NCBI GenBank assembly: GCA_025361485.1
Contig: JANYLA010000161.1
Span: forward strand, 1 to 33,088
Reading direction: 5' to 3'
Source: Bacteroidales bacterium
GTDB lineage: Bacteria > Bacteroidota > Bacteroidia > Bacteroidales > Tenuifilaceae
DNA: 33,088 nucleotides
Each line of letters opens with the position of its first letter. Positions within the stretch are counted from its first letter, which is position 1. Positions 8,017 through 15,671 of the stretch are shown here, piece after piece. The notes under the pieces are model-generated. The model was not told the DNA's origin. It made no database searches and saw only the letters and a list, made by a program, of their open reading frames with translations. A program made the translations under genes and the position numbers.

Positions 8017-8481
8017 TTATTCATCATCATTCAACCTATTCAGTTGGCTTAAATAGATAAACCTCAAAAGAATAAGCATAACACATGGAAAGAAAACGGT
8101 TTGAAGGAATCGAAAAAGAAAGTAGTTCAATGGACCAAAGTATATTAAAAGTGCAAATCCGATGATTAAACAAACATCAAAAAGCATAAGCAATCGGTTG
8201 CCAGATCTCGACACAAATGCATCGGGAATAGTGTCGCCCAAGAAAGCACCGGAACTATTCTTTATAAAATTGTAAAGGCATAGCGTGAAAAGTATTGGCG
8301 ATACAACCCCAAAGAGGATTAATAGGTATACCGATGGCACTACCTTAAAGCTGTACAGCAACCCTCCGAATAGATTAATGAAAAGATTTAAAGAATATGT
8401 TGTGTTAGAACCAACTAGGTTTACGGTCCAATGGGAGAAAAGGCTGTTCTTTATTTTAGAGTCCTCTGACATTATTAACAT
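8017..8481 (-). CDS. Small integral membrane protein, unknown function
   Basis: A 154-residue protein that I do not recognise. Hydrophobic segments are at about residues 50-72, 96-116 and 118-143, with a weaker one at 28-45, so it has three or four membrane helices. A loop at 74-96 contains GAFLGDTIPDAFVSRSGNR. The C-terminus is short and polar. The ATG at 8481 is used here; the in-frame ATG at 8472 (MSEDSK) is equally plausible because the promoter at 8496-8526 would leave only about ten bases of leader before the first. The gene is divergent from the Big_5 lipoprotein operon and lies between two intergenic regions, so it is a single-gene unit. Confidence 0.7.
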   Translation of the reverse strand: MLIMSEDSKIKNSLFSHWTVNLVGSNTTYSLNLFINLFGGLLYSFKVVPSVYLLILFGVVSPILFTLCLYNFIKNSSGAFLGDTIPDAFVSRSGNRLLMLFDVCLIIGFALLIYFGPLNYFLFRFLQTVFFPCVMLILLRFIYLSQLNRLNDDE

Positions 8482-8495
8482 TATTTAAGTTGCAA

Positions 8496-8526
8496 CAAAA
8501 ATATCTCTTATTTTTGATAGACCAAA
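8496..8526 (-). promoter_or_regulatory. Promoter of the small membrane protein gene
   Basis: The minus strand reads TTTG (8523-8526), 19 bases, then TATTTTTG (8496-8503). Both elements and the spacing fit the Bacteroidota housekeeping promoter (TTTG, 19-21 bases, TAnnTTTG). This is the best promoter match in the window. Confidence 0.6.
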
Positions 8527-8570
8527 TAATCCTTTTTCGTCAAGTTCGTTTAAAGGGTTGTAAAGATTTA

Positions 8571-8578
8571 TAACTTTG
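8571..8578 (+). promoter_or_regulatory. -7 element of the Big_5 lipoprotein operon
   Basis: TAACTTTG is a full match to TAnnTTTG and ends 32 bases before the TTG start at 8611. No clear TTTG is present at -33. It lies back to back with the minus-strand promoter at 8496-8526, so the 129-base gap is a divergent promoter region. Confidence 0.45.
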
Positions 8579-8610
8579 CTGATTGTGAAAACATATAAAA
8601 AAGCATTTCA

Positions 8611-10356
8611 TTGAAGAAATTATTAGCCACAATATTTATAATCTTATTGATTATCAACATTTTTCCGAGATGTGCAAAAATTGTATCTCCCTCAGGAGGG
8701 CCAAAAGATACCATTGCACCCGTTTTACTTCGAAGTGTACCTGCAATAAACTCGGTTAACTTCAAGGGTGATAAGATAATGCTTACGTTTGATGAGTACA
8801 TTCAGCTTAAGGATATTCAAAAGAAGTTGGCTATTTCTCCCCCAATGGTTAAAAGGCCCGAACTCATTCAGCGGGGGAAAACCCTTGAGGTAAGGTTTAA
8901 GGAACCCCTAAAGGAGAATACGACCTATACAGTTTACTTTGCCGATGCTATTGTTGATAATAATGAGGGGAACCCGATTAAAAACCTTGTGTTTGCATTT
9001 TCTACGGGTGATGTTATTGACTCGTTAGTAGTTTCGGGCGAGGTAACCAACGCTTTTACACTTGCACCTGAAGAAAACGTTTTTGTTATGCTTTATGATA
9101 ATCAGCATGACACCATGCCCATTAAAGCATTGCCTCGATACCTAACCAGAACTGATAAAAAAGGACTCTTTACATTCAAAAACCTACAATATAATGATTA
9201 TAAGGTATTTGCTTTAAATGATAATAATACTAACTATAAATTCGATCAGGTAACTGAGGCGATTGCTTTTTTAAGCGATACGTTAAAAAAAGGACTGTTG
9301 AAAAACCCTTCAAATCTTGATACAAGCAGATTGGCTAAGCGTGAGATTTATTTAAACATGTTTAATGAGAATCCTAAAATCCAGTCTTTGACCGGATTTT
9401 CAAGAGTTCAACGAAGGAAGATTGCGCTGTCATTTAATCGAAAACCCGAAGGAGATGTTACGATTAAACCTTTAAATTTCAGGGCTGATAGCAGCTGGTA
9501 TATTCGAGAAACCAGTCAACTTAAGGATTCACTTATTTATTGGATTACAAACGATCGAATCAGCTCAATGGACACGCTTAAAGTGCAGTTGCTATATTTA
9601 AAAACCGATTCCTTACAACGGCTTCAACCCAAGTTAGACACTTTAAAATTTATATATTCTGAAAAAGAAATTACCCCAACGCGTAAAAGCGGTAAGGATA
9701 AACCAGGGGTAAAAAAAACTTCATTTAAGGTAAATAGCAGTATAAAAAACGCCCAAATTGTTGTGTCAACTACTCCTTTGGAGTTATCATTTTCTACTCC
9801 ATTAAACGGTTTAAACGATAGTCTGTTCACGCTCACAAACCTTACCGATTCATCAAAAATTGAGGGCATTAAGTTAACAAAGGATTCTTTAAATCCTCGC
9901 ATTTACCGAGTTAACTACACATGGGGTTCCGATATTAATTACAAGCTAGTTGTTCTACCCGGAGCATTTACTTCAATAAATAGGATGGCTAATGATACCC
10001 TAAAACTCAGTTTTAAAGGTGCTAACCCCGATAACTTTGGCATACTAAATATTACCCTTTTTAACGCAAAGAAAACGGTGATAGTTGAACTCCTCGACGA
10101 AAAGAAAACACAAGTTCTCAACAGTAAAATTGCTCAAACAGGCGAAAAGGTTTCTTTCAAATATATTAATCCAGGAAAATACACTTTAAGATTTATCGAG
10201 GATACTAATATGAATGGTAAATGGGATACCGGTTGGTATTTAAAAGGAATACAGCCCGAATCAGTCTCTTACTATTATGATAGCAAAACAAAAGGAATTT
10301 TAAACATCCGGGCAAATTGGGAGAATGATATTACATTTGATTTTACAAAGAAATAA
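8611..10356 (+). CDS. Ig-like (Big_5) domain lipoprotein
   Basis: A 581-residue cell-envelope protein. The start is a TTG: a stop lies five codons upstream and no ATG is nearer. The N-terminus (KKLLATIFIILLIINIFPRC) is a lipoprotein-like signal with the acceptor Cys at 21, although the lipobox residues P-R before the Cys are poor. CAKIVSPSGGPKDTIAP, then a bacterial Ig-like Big_5 domain at about 30-132, is a widespread Bacteroidota arrangement. The rest is beta-rich, with a possible carboxypeptidase-regulatory-like segment near 135-200, and ends NWENDITFDFTKK. It heads a tight operon with a UPF0045 protein, a beta-barrel protein and RlpA, which suggests envelope work. Precise function is unknown. 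Confidence 0.82.
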   Translation: MKKLLATIFIILLIINIFPRCAKIVSPSGGPKDTIAPVLLRSVPAINSVNFKGDKIMLTFDEYIQLKDIQKKLAISPPMVKRPELIQRGKTLEVRFKEPLKENTTYTVYFADAIVDNNEGNPIKNLVFAFSTGDVIDSLVVSGEVTNAFTLAPEENVFVMLYDNQHDTMPIKALPRYLTRTDKKGLFTFKNLQYNDYKVFALNDNNTNYKFDQVTEAIAFLSDTLKKGLLKNPSNLDTSRLAKREIYLNMFNENPKIQSLTGFSRVQRRKIALSFNRKPEGDVTIKPLNFRADSSWYIRETSQLKDSLIYWITNDRISSMDTLKVQLLYLKTDSLQRLQPKLDTLKFIYSEKEITPTRKSGKDKPGVKKTSFKVNSSIKNAQIVVSTTPLELSFSTPLNGLNDSLFTLTNLTDSSKIEGIKLTKDSLNPRIYRVNYTWGSDINYKLVVLPGAFTSINRMANDTLKLSFKGANPDNFGILNITLFNAKKTVIVELLDEKKTQVLNSKIAQTGEKVSFKYINPGKYTLRFIEDTNMNGKWDTGWYLKGIQPESVSYYYDSKTKGILNIRANWENDITFDFTKK

Positions 10357-10368
10357 AAATCTATAATT

Positions 10369-10677
10369 ATGTCAGTCGTTACAAATTTTGCAATGTTTCC
10401 AACCGATAAAGGGGATAGCGTAAGTCCATATGTAGCCAAAATAATTAAACATATCAGACATTCAGGTTATGCAAACCAGTTTACCGCAATGGGCACTTTA
10501 ATTGAAACCGAAACATTGCCCGAAGCGCTTAACCTGATAAATGAAGCATATAAAATATTGGAGGAGGATTGTGAACGAGTTTATGTCACAGTGAATATCG
10601 ATATTCGGAAAGGTAATTTAGGTCGAATGGAATCTAAAATCCGTTCAGTAGAGGATAAACTAGAGGGCAAAGATTAA
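10369..10677 (+). CDS. UPF0045/MTH1187 thiamine-binding-like protein
   Basis: A 102-residue soluble protein of the MTH1187/YkoF-like (UPF0045) family, some members of which bind thiamine or its precursors. The recognisable parts are the N-terminal strand with FAMFPTDKGDSVSPYVAKII (about 8-27), the central TAMGTLIETETLPEALNLI (about 39-57), and the C-terminal VTVNIDIRKG (about 73-82). Length is typical for a single ferredoxin-like domain. It sits 12 bases after the Big_5 lipoprotein stop and 31 bases before the preferred start of the next gene, inside the operon. A thiamine role is a family-level inference only. Confidence 0.85.
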   Translation: MSVVTNFAMFPTDKGDSVSPYVAKIIKHIRHSGYANQFTAMGTLIETETLPEALNLINEAYKILEEDCERVYVTVNIDIRKGNLGRMESKIRSVEDKLEGKD

Positions 10678-10708
10678 CATACTCATGCACAAATACATTT
10701 GCATTATA

Positions 10709-11410
10709 ATGAAGAGAATTATATTTAGTTTACTTATTTTATTTCCATCCATTTGCTGGGCTCAAACATTAATTGGCGTTAAAGTAGGATATTCGCCTTT
10801 ATCAGCAATATCATTTAAACCAAACTTGAAGGCAACCCCTTTTTACGGTCAAAAGCCTGATTTCGGATTGGTTATAAAAAATTTTGATAATAATCGGTTT
10901 GGGTTTCAGGGTGAAATAAATTTTACTCAGCGAGGCTATAATTTAACAATTAAGGATACATCTCAGTTAAGGCAGGTGAATAGCTATATTGAACTGCCCA
11001 TTTTTATGCAAATTCACTTTAATCTAGCAAGTGTTTATTTTCATGTTCAAGCAGGATGTTATGCTGCATATCTTTTAAGTGCGAAGCAAGGAGTTGATAC
11101 AATAGGAACGATGGTTTTGAAAAACTATGAGTTTAATATTCTACGCGATAAGCGCTTTGATTATGGTTTGGTCGGTAGCGCAGGTTTAAGCCGAGAATTT
11201 AAATGGGGCGTTATTCAGGTTGATGTAAGAGTTTTGTATGGTTTTGGCGATTTGTACAAGTACACATTTGAAGGAATGCCAATGTTTCAAGTAATGCCCG
11301 AGCAATCCAAGGCAGTTGTTCAGAATGTAAGCATTAGCTATTTGTATAATATCAGTAACCTTGGGAAGAAAAAAAAGAATAAGAATACAATAAAAGAGAT
11401 AGAACAATGA
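10709..11410 (+). CDS. Outer-membrane beta-barrel protein (porin/PorT-like)
   Basis: A secreted protein of 233 residues when the ATG at 10709 is used. I prefer it to the in-frame ATG at 10685 because MKRIIFSLLILFPSICWAQ is then a clean signal peptide, cleaved after WAQ. The mature part is made of alternating strands with aromatic girdles, such as FGFQGEINFTQRGYNL and SYIELPIFMQIHF, as in the small outer-membrane beta-barrel family common in Bacteroidota. It ends in a Lys/Asn-rich polar tail. Its stop overlaps the RlpA start (ATGA at 11407-11410), so the two are translationally coupled. The transported or bound partner is unknown. Confidence 0.78.
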   Translation: MKRIIFSLLILFPSICWAQTLIGVKVGYSPLSAISFKPNLKATPFYGQKPDFGLVIKNFDNNRFGFQGEINFTQRGYNLTIKDTSQLRQVNSYIELPIFMQIHFNLASVYFHVQAGCYAAYLLSAKQGVDTIGTMVLKNYEFNILRDKRFDYGLVGSAGLSREFKWGVIQVDVRVLYGFGDLYKYTFEGMPMFQVMPEQSKAVVQNVSISYLYNISNLGKKKKNKNTIKEIEQ

Positions 11411-12153
11411 AAACTACTACAATAGCATTACTTCTTAGTTTGTTTTTTTTGTCTGGTTATTCACAGGTTGGATACTCCCAAGAGGGCGTTGCATCAGTTT
11501 ATGCCGAAAAATTCGAAGGAAGAACAACGGCTTCAGGTGAGAGTTACAGCTATAGAAAGGCAACCTGTGCTCATCTTAATCTTCCTTTTGGAACATTGGT
11601 GAAAGTCACAAATCTAAGTAACAATCAAGCAGTAGTTGTTCGGGTTAATGATCGAGGGCCATTTGTTCCCGATAGAATTATAGACCTAAGCCGTTCAGCA
11701 GCCGAAAAACTCGGACTTTTAGCTGCTGGCACAGCAAAGGTAAGGATAGAGGTAGTGGAAAAGCCCATTCAATCAACAACAAACCAAGCAAATAATCAAC
11801 TCCCAATAATTAGTAATCAAACATCAAATCAAGTAATCACTCCAAAAAATAGCGAGGGCAATCAGACAATCGCCCCTGAGAGCGAACTTTATGAGTTAAA
11901 GGTTAATCTGATTCAACCCAAAGGTTTTACAATTCAAATCGGCAGTTATAAAGAGATTGTAAATGTGCTTAGAATCGCCAATGATTTAAAGAACTCACTC
12001 AAAAAAGAAATTCAAATTCAAGTTACTTCTTCTAATGGTGAGAAAATTTACCGATTATTTGTCGGTAGTTTTATGTCTCGCAAGGAAGCGGAGAGTTTTA
12101 AAGAAAAAGCGGCAAAAATTTATCCCGATTGTTTTATCGTTGAGCTAAAGTAA
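11407..12153 (+). CDS. rlpA: RlpA-like septal ring lytic transglycosylase with SPOR domain
   Basis: A 248-residue peptidoglycan-acting protein. The signal peptide covers about residues 1-19. A double-psi beta-barrel RlpA domain follows at about 26-117, from GVASVYAEKFEGRTTASGE to DRIIDLSRSAAEKLGL. The two catalytic residues known from Pseudomonas RlpA (His and Asp, 26 apart) are present as H56 and D82. An Asn/Gln/Thr-rich linker covers 120-170, and a SPOR domain at about 173-247 (GFTIQIGSYKE…) should target denuded glycan at the division septum. RlpA cleaves naked glycan strands lacking stem peptides. The start overlaps the upstream stop, making it the last gene of the operon. Confidence 0.92.
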   Translation: MKTTTIALLLSLFFLSGYSQVGYSQEGVASVYAEKFEGRTTASGESYSYRKATCAHLNLPFGTLVKVTNLSNNQAVVVRVNDRGPFVPDRIIDLSRSAAEKLGLLAAGTAKVRIEVVEKPIQSTTNQANNQLPIISNQTSNQVITPKNSEGNQTIAPESELYELKVNLIQPKGFTIQIGSYKEIVNVLRIANDLKNSLKKEIQIQVTSSNGEKIYRLFVGSFMSRKEAESFKEKAAKIYPDCFIVELK

Positions 12154-12247
12154 GTTCTTGTTTAAAAATCTAGCATTGCCTTTTTTAGTTAAACAGTAGT
12201 TTAATTTCCCGAAAAATTTTATCTTGCTGACCTAATCTATTTTAATT

Positions 12248-12688
12248 ATGAGAAGGACACTCTTACTTTCTTTATGTTTTCTATTCTGGTTCTCTGCATC
12301 AGCGCAGGATGAGAATCGAGTTGTTGGCACTTGGCTAACCCAGTACGGAGACTCAAAAGTTACCATCGAAAAGAACTCGAATGGTAAATATAATGGAACA
12401 ATTACCTGGTTAAAAGAACCTAACCGGGATGGTAAGCCCAAGGTTGACTACAAAAACCCAGATATAAAATTACAGTCACGTCCAACCCTTGGCTTAGAAA
12501 TTCTAAGCGGGTTTAGTTATGAAAAGGATGACAAGGAGTGGATTGATGGCAAAATATACGATCCGAAGGAAGGGAAAACCTATAAATGTTTGATGTGGTT
12601 CGAGGATAATAATGACCAGCTGCACGTTAAAGGCTACATTGGCTTTTCGCTGATTGGCAAACAAGTTCTTTGGACTAGAGAAAAATAG
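12248..12688 (+). CDS. DUF2147-family secreted protein
   Basis: A 146-residue exported protein. The signal peptide MRRTLLLSLCFLFWFSASAQ is cleaved near residue 20. The mature part matches DUF2147: VVGTWLTQYGDSKVTIEK, then KYNGTITWLKEPNRDGKPK, the LGLEILSGF segment at about 80-88, and the WIDGKIYDPKEGKTY segment at about 97-111, ending in LIGKQVLWTR. Members are small beta-barrel or lipocalin-like envelope proteins of undefined function. It lies 94 bases after rlpA and six bases before comF. It could share a transcript with comF, but a functional link is not obvious. Confidence 0.88.
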   Translation: MRRTLLLSLCFLFWFSASAQDENRVVGTWLTQYGDSKVTIEKNSNGKYNGTITWLKEPNRDGKPKVDYKNPDIKLQSRPTLGLEILSGFSYEKDDKEWIDGKIYDPKEGKTYKCLMWFEDNNDQLHVKGYIGFSLIGKQVLWTREK

Positions 12689-12693
12689 CAGAT

Positions 12694-13392
12694 ATGGCAG
12701 CAACCCGGATACTCACCGATTTTATCCGGCTTTTCTATCCTAACCTTTGCATGGTATGCCATAACGACCTCGCCGAGGGTGAGTCAGTTATTTGCGTAAG
12801 CTGTCTGTATAATATACCACGTACAAAGTACTGGTTAGATTCCGATAATTCGGTTGCAAAAATATTTTGGGGGCGGGCATTAGTTCAAAATGCTTGCTCC
12901 TTTTTCTTTTTTGCTAAAGGGAGCCGTTACCGAAAGTTGCTACATCAACTAAAATACAACGGAAAAAAGGAGATAGGCTTTATTCTTGGGAAAGAGTTTG
13001 GAAACGAATTGAAAAGGGTTGATTCATATAAAAATATTGATTTTATCGTACCCGTTCCATTGCATCCTAGGCGGTTTAAACAGCGGGGTTATAATCAGGC
13101 CGAGGAGATAGCCAAAGGATTACAGGAAAGCATGGGAGTTCCAATATCGACCAAAAATCTTATCAGATCAGGTTATACGGAGACTCAAACACGGAAAACT
13201 AGGGTACAAAGGGTGGAGAATGTTTCAAAAGCATTTCAGCTGGAAAACCCAGTCGATTTTAAAGGAAAACATATACTCATTGTAGATGATATTGTTACCA
13301 CAGGGGCAACCCTTGAAGAGTGCGCATCGGTTGTGCTCGAAGCCGAGGACGTTAAAGTTAGTATTGTTACACTTGCCTATACTTCGCTTTAG
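12694..13392 (+). CDS. comF: ComF-family phosphoribosyltransferase-like protein
   Basis: A 232-residue protein of the ComF family, whose members take part in DNA uptake in competent bacteria; in others the role is unclear. An N-terminal zinc-ribbon-like set of cysteines is present, C19-x2-C22 and C34-x2-C37. The phosphoribosyltransferase domain has VPVPLHPRRFKQRGYNQA near 113-130 and the PRPP loop VDDIVTTGAT at 197-206. Length and order are normal. It overlaps the convergent ubiX gene by four bases at the stop codons. I do not infer natural competence from this gene alone. Confidence 0.92.
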   Translation: MAATRILTDFIRLFYPNLCMVCHNDLAEGESVICVSCLYNIPRTKYWLDSDNSVAKIFWGRALVQNACSFFFFAKGSRYRKLLHQLKYNGKKEIGFILGKEFGNELKRVDSYKNIDFIVPVPLHPRRFKQRGYNQAEEIAKGLQESMGVPISTKNLIRSGYTETQTRKTRVQRVENVSKAFQLENPVDFKGKHILIVDDIVTTGATLEECASVVLEAEDVKVSIVTLAYTSL

Positions 13393-13955
13393 ATTTCACC
13401 GCTCCAGCGTTGGATATCTGAATCAAACCCCATGATATCAAGCACTCTATTTACCAAGGTCATCTCTAGCTCTTCCTTGTTATCCGGCTTGCTATAGAAT
13501 GATGGACTTGCAGGATATATAATGCCACCTGCAAGAGTAACCATTTTCATATTTTCAATATGAATTAAGTTCAATGGGGCTTCGCGAGTAACAAGAATTA
13601 GCTTTCGCCTTTCTTTAAGCATTACATCTGCCGAGCGAGATATTAAATCATCGCTAGTTCCCGATGCTATTCGGCCTAAAGTTCCCATAGTACATGGAAT
13701 TATTATCATGCTTTCGTAACCAGCAGAGCCTGATGCAACAGGAGCAAAAAAATCGTTGTTTGAGTAAAGATGTATTCTCTCCGAATTGATATTAAAACGA
13801 CCTATTTCATAGTCCCATACCTTTTTTCCACTTTCTGAGAAAATTAGGGAAACCTCTGCCGAATTATTCTTTAAAGCAATCAATTTTTCGAGTAAATGTT
13901 TCGCATAAATTGAGCCGCTTGCACCTGTTACTGCAACGATAATTTTCTTTGGCAT
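13389..13955 (-). CDS. ubiX: UbiX-family flavin prenyltransferase
   Basis: This 188-residue enzyme joins dimethylallyl phosphate to FMN to make prenylated FMN, the cofactor of UbiD-type decarboxylases. The Rossmann start is VAVTGASGSIYAKHLLEKL. The conserved core includes CTMGTLGRIASGTSDDLISR, VMLKERRKLILVTREAPL and IYPASPSFYSKP, and the protein ends with the usual RVLDIMGF…RW. I use the ATG at 13955; an in-frame TTG at 13973 would add only six residues. No ubiD lies in the window. The stop shares four bases with comF, which runs towards it. The promoter should lie in the 305-base region to the right. Confidence 0.93.
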   Translation of the reverse strand: MPKKIIVAVTGASGSIYAKHLLEKLIALKNNSAEVSLIFSESGKKVWDYEIGRFNINSERIHLYSNNDFFAPVASGSAGYESMIIIPCTMGTLGRIASGTSDDLISRSADVMLKERRKLILVTREAPLNLIHIENMKMVTLAGGIIYPASPSFYSKPDNKEELEMTLVNRVLDIMGFDSDIQRWSGEI

Positions 13956-14075
13956 GATTATTCGTTTTTGCAAATATATGTTAATTATTAGCGAGATAAG
14001 AAACAGATGAATTTAGAAATTGTTTTTTATAATTATCCGCTAATACGTCTATTCATTGGTTTTTAAAAAATTACT

Positions 14076-14147
14076 CTGACAGGTTCTTCTAACTCTGTCA
14101 GGAAATTTAAAGGAGAAATGACCTTTCAGAGTCTTTAGACCTGAAAG
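14076..14147. repeat. Two palindromic elements in the ubiX-cupin intergenic region
   Basis: The divergent region 13956-14260 contains no gene. It holds two adjacent inverted repeats. CTGACAG (14076-14082) pairs with CTGTCAG (14095-14101) around 12 bases. CTTTCAG (14123-14129) pairs with CTGAAAG (14141-14147), with an inner GTCT/AGAC stem, giving an almost continuous hairpin. Between two divergent genes they are not obvious terminators. They may be a dispersed repeat element or operators. A weak TAATCTTG -7 match for the cupin gene is at 14211-14218. Confidence 0.6.
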
Positions 14148-14260
14148 AGTCGTTTGAGGGTTTTCGTTTAGGCCTCCTTACAAATACTCATTTTTGTTTT
14201 TTATTCGATATAATCTTGATCAATTCATATATTAGCAGTCAATAATTAAACCTATTAGAT

Positions 14261-14620
14261 ATGGCCAAACTAATCGAAAAGCCCCAAATAATTGAAGCGG
14301 CAGGTAATAAACCAAAAATTATTGAAGAGTATTTTGGAAGAGTAAATAGCGGTACAGCAGAGGTAAGCATTGCTAGAATGAAAAGTCCTAATGGTTGGGT
14401 TGAACCTGGTCAAACACCTCAATTCAGTGAATACACGGTTGTTTTAAAAGGAACACTTTGTGTAAAAACCAAGGATAAAGATTTTGAAGTAAAAGCGGGG
14501 CAAGGCATACTGATATCGAAGAGTGAATGGGTTCAGTACAGTTCACCTTTCGAGGGCGGTGCTGAGTACGTTGCAGTTTGCCTTCCAGCATTTTCACCTG
14601 ACACAGTGAATAGGGACTGA
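14261..14620 (+). CDS. Cupin-domain protein
   Basis: A 119-residue soluble protein with a single cupin barrel: EVSIARMKSPNGWVEPGQTP as the first strands, then FSEYTVVLKGTLCVKTKDKD and VKAGQGILISKSEWVQYSSP. The EYT/VLKG and KAGQ positions fit the two cupin motifs, but the usual histidine pair of motif 1 is missing (PGQTPQFSEY in place of HxH), so metal binding is uncertain. Length is standard for single-domain cupins. It stands alone between a palindrome-rich region and a hairpin terminator. The substrate cannot be inferred; a sugar or small-molecule binding role is possible. Confidence 0.8.
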   Translation: MAKLIEKPQIIEAAGNKPKIIEEYFGRVNSGTAEVSIARMKSPNGWVEPGQTPQFSEYTVVLKGTLCVKTKDKDFEVKAGQGILISKSEWVQYSSPFEGGAEYVAVCLPAFSPDTVNRD

Positions 14621-14626
14621 GAAAAA

Positions 14627-14663
14627 GAATGGGAATTCAAAACTAAATAATGAATTCCCATTC
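14627..14663. terminator. Perfect 13-bp hairpin between convergent genes
   Basis: GAATGGGAATTCA (14627-14639) and TGAATTCCCATTC (14651-14663) are exact inverted copies around an 11-base loop. It separates the cupin gene (plus) from the secreted-protein gene (minus). Reading leftwards a TTTTTC tail follows, so it fits best as the terminator of the minus-strand gene. It could also stop the plus-strand transcript. Confidence 0.75.
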
Positions 14664-14668
14664 GCTAC

Positions 14669-15364
14669 TTATTTACTAACTTGAAGGTTAATATAATTAA
14701 TGAGATTAACTATATTATTCTTTTTCTTTAGGTTCGTACTTTCTTTATAAGAGTCGATGATTTGAGTTAACTCAGGGAAAGTTTTTTTCAAATTTTTAAC
14801 CGTAGTTAATAGTTTTGCAGGTTCATTACCAATCGCAAGAAAATATGAATCTTCACCGCTTTCAAATCTATTTGGTTTCTGTGTTTGATATGGTTGTGCC
14901 GGTTCTTCAGGCATATAAGCAATCTTCTTTTTTAGAAATAAATTGTATTTTCCTTCAGCGAGCACAATTAAAAAACCTTTCTTCACTTTTACACCATCGA
15001 GGTATTGCTGAAAAAAGAAACGAGTATCTCCTATTTTGAATAGATTGTATTTCCATGGCTGTTCAAGGCTGAACACCTTTTCATCAACAGGATACTCAAT
15101 TTTATCGGTGTAAATATTATATCGATATTTTCCTGATATATCTTCCATATCCTTTCCAGATACTACACCTGTAACAAAATCATCGGTAAAATAAGGTGAA
15201 CCTTGAACATCTTTATATGTTTTAACTTCATTAGTTCCTTCTCTAAAGTCTCTATCATCAATTTCGCGATTTATCCTATTAATAATTCTATCATTATTCA
15301 TCGTTTGAGCGAAAAGGTTTGATGTGAAAATCATACATATCGCTAGAAGCAAATTCCTAATCAT
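14669..15364 (-). CDS. Secreted protein of unknown function
   Basis: A 231-residue protein with a clear signal peptide, MIRNLLLAICMIFTSNLFAQ, cleaved near residue 20. The mature part contains GSPYFTDDFVTGVV (about 55-68) and SGKYRYNIYTDKIEYPVDEK (about 77-96), a layout I have seen in Bacteroidota proteins of unknown function, and beta-rich sequence to about 150. The C-terminal quarter is Lys-rich and helical (KNLKKTFPELTQIIDSYKES). The start is the only ATG near the signal peptide. It is transcribed leftwards towards the 14627-14663 terminator and is divergent from the next gene. No function can be given. Confidence 0.75.
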   Translation of the reverse strand: MIRNLLLAICMIFTSNLFAQTMNNDRIINRINREIDDRDFREGTNEVKTYKDVQGSPYFTDDFVTGVVSGKDMEDISGKYRYNIYTDKIEYPVDEKVFSLEQPWKYNLFKIGDTRFFFQQYLDGVKVKKGFLIVLAEGKYNLFLKKKIAYMPEEPAQPYQTQKPNRFESGEDSYFLAIGNEPAKLLTTVKNLKKTFPELTQIIDSYKESTNLKKKNNIVNLINYINLQVSK

Positions 15365-15671
15365 AATTTCTGGGTTTAGTGTTAAAATATTAGTTTTAAT
15401 GTTAATTTATTTTAAAAAACAGCGCTGTAAAAATATTACTTAATACTTAAAAACGCACTAGATGAATTATTATAATAGAGTTAATAAATCAAAAAAGGTT
15501 TAAATGGCTAAAAAATAATCAACGAGTAATAATTTTAGGTGACTTTTTTGAATCGCTAATATTAGCTAAAAGTTAATTACAGCCTTGTTTATAATTTAAG
15601 AATACAAGAATATAATTGCTAAGGGAAATCATTTTTGTAACTTTCGATGAATAATTATAATTAAAAACACA
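15365..15671. other. Divergent intergenic region
   Basis: This 307-base AT-rich gap separates two divergent genes for secreted proteins. I see no gene. It contains a perfect 10-base palindrome, ACAGCGCTGT at 15419-15428, which could be an operator, and a promoter match for the right-hand gene at 15616-15645. Confidence 0.6.
15616..15645 (+). promoter_or_regulatory. Possible promoter of the 337-residue protein gene
   Basis: TTGC (15616-15619) is followed after 18 bases by TAACTTTC (15638-15645), seven of eight matches to TAnnTTTG. The box ends 26 bases before the ATG at 15672. Confidence 0.4.

Noticed and set aside
10685-10708. ATG at 10685 as the start of the beta-barrel protein
   Set aside because: It puts eight extra residues before an ideal signal peptide. 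The ATG at 10709 gives a normal secreted N-terminus.
12159-12195. Possible terminator after rlpA (TGTTTAA with TTAAACA)
   Set aside because: The stem is seven A/T-rich pairs around a 23-base loop with no T tract, so it is too weak to call.
13956-13973. TTG at 13973 as the ubiX start
   Set aside because: It adds six residues that UbiX proteins do not need. The ATG at 13955 leads directly into the first strand before TGASGS.
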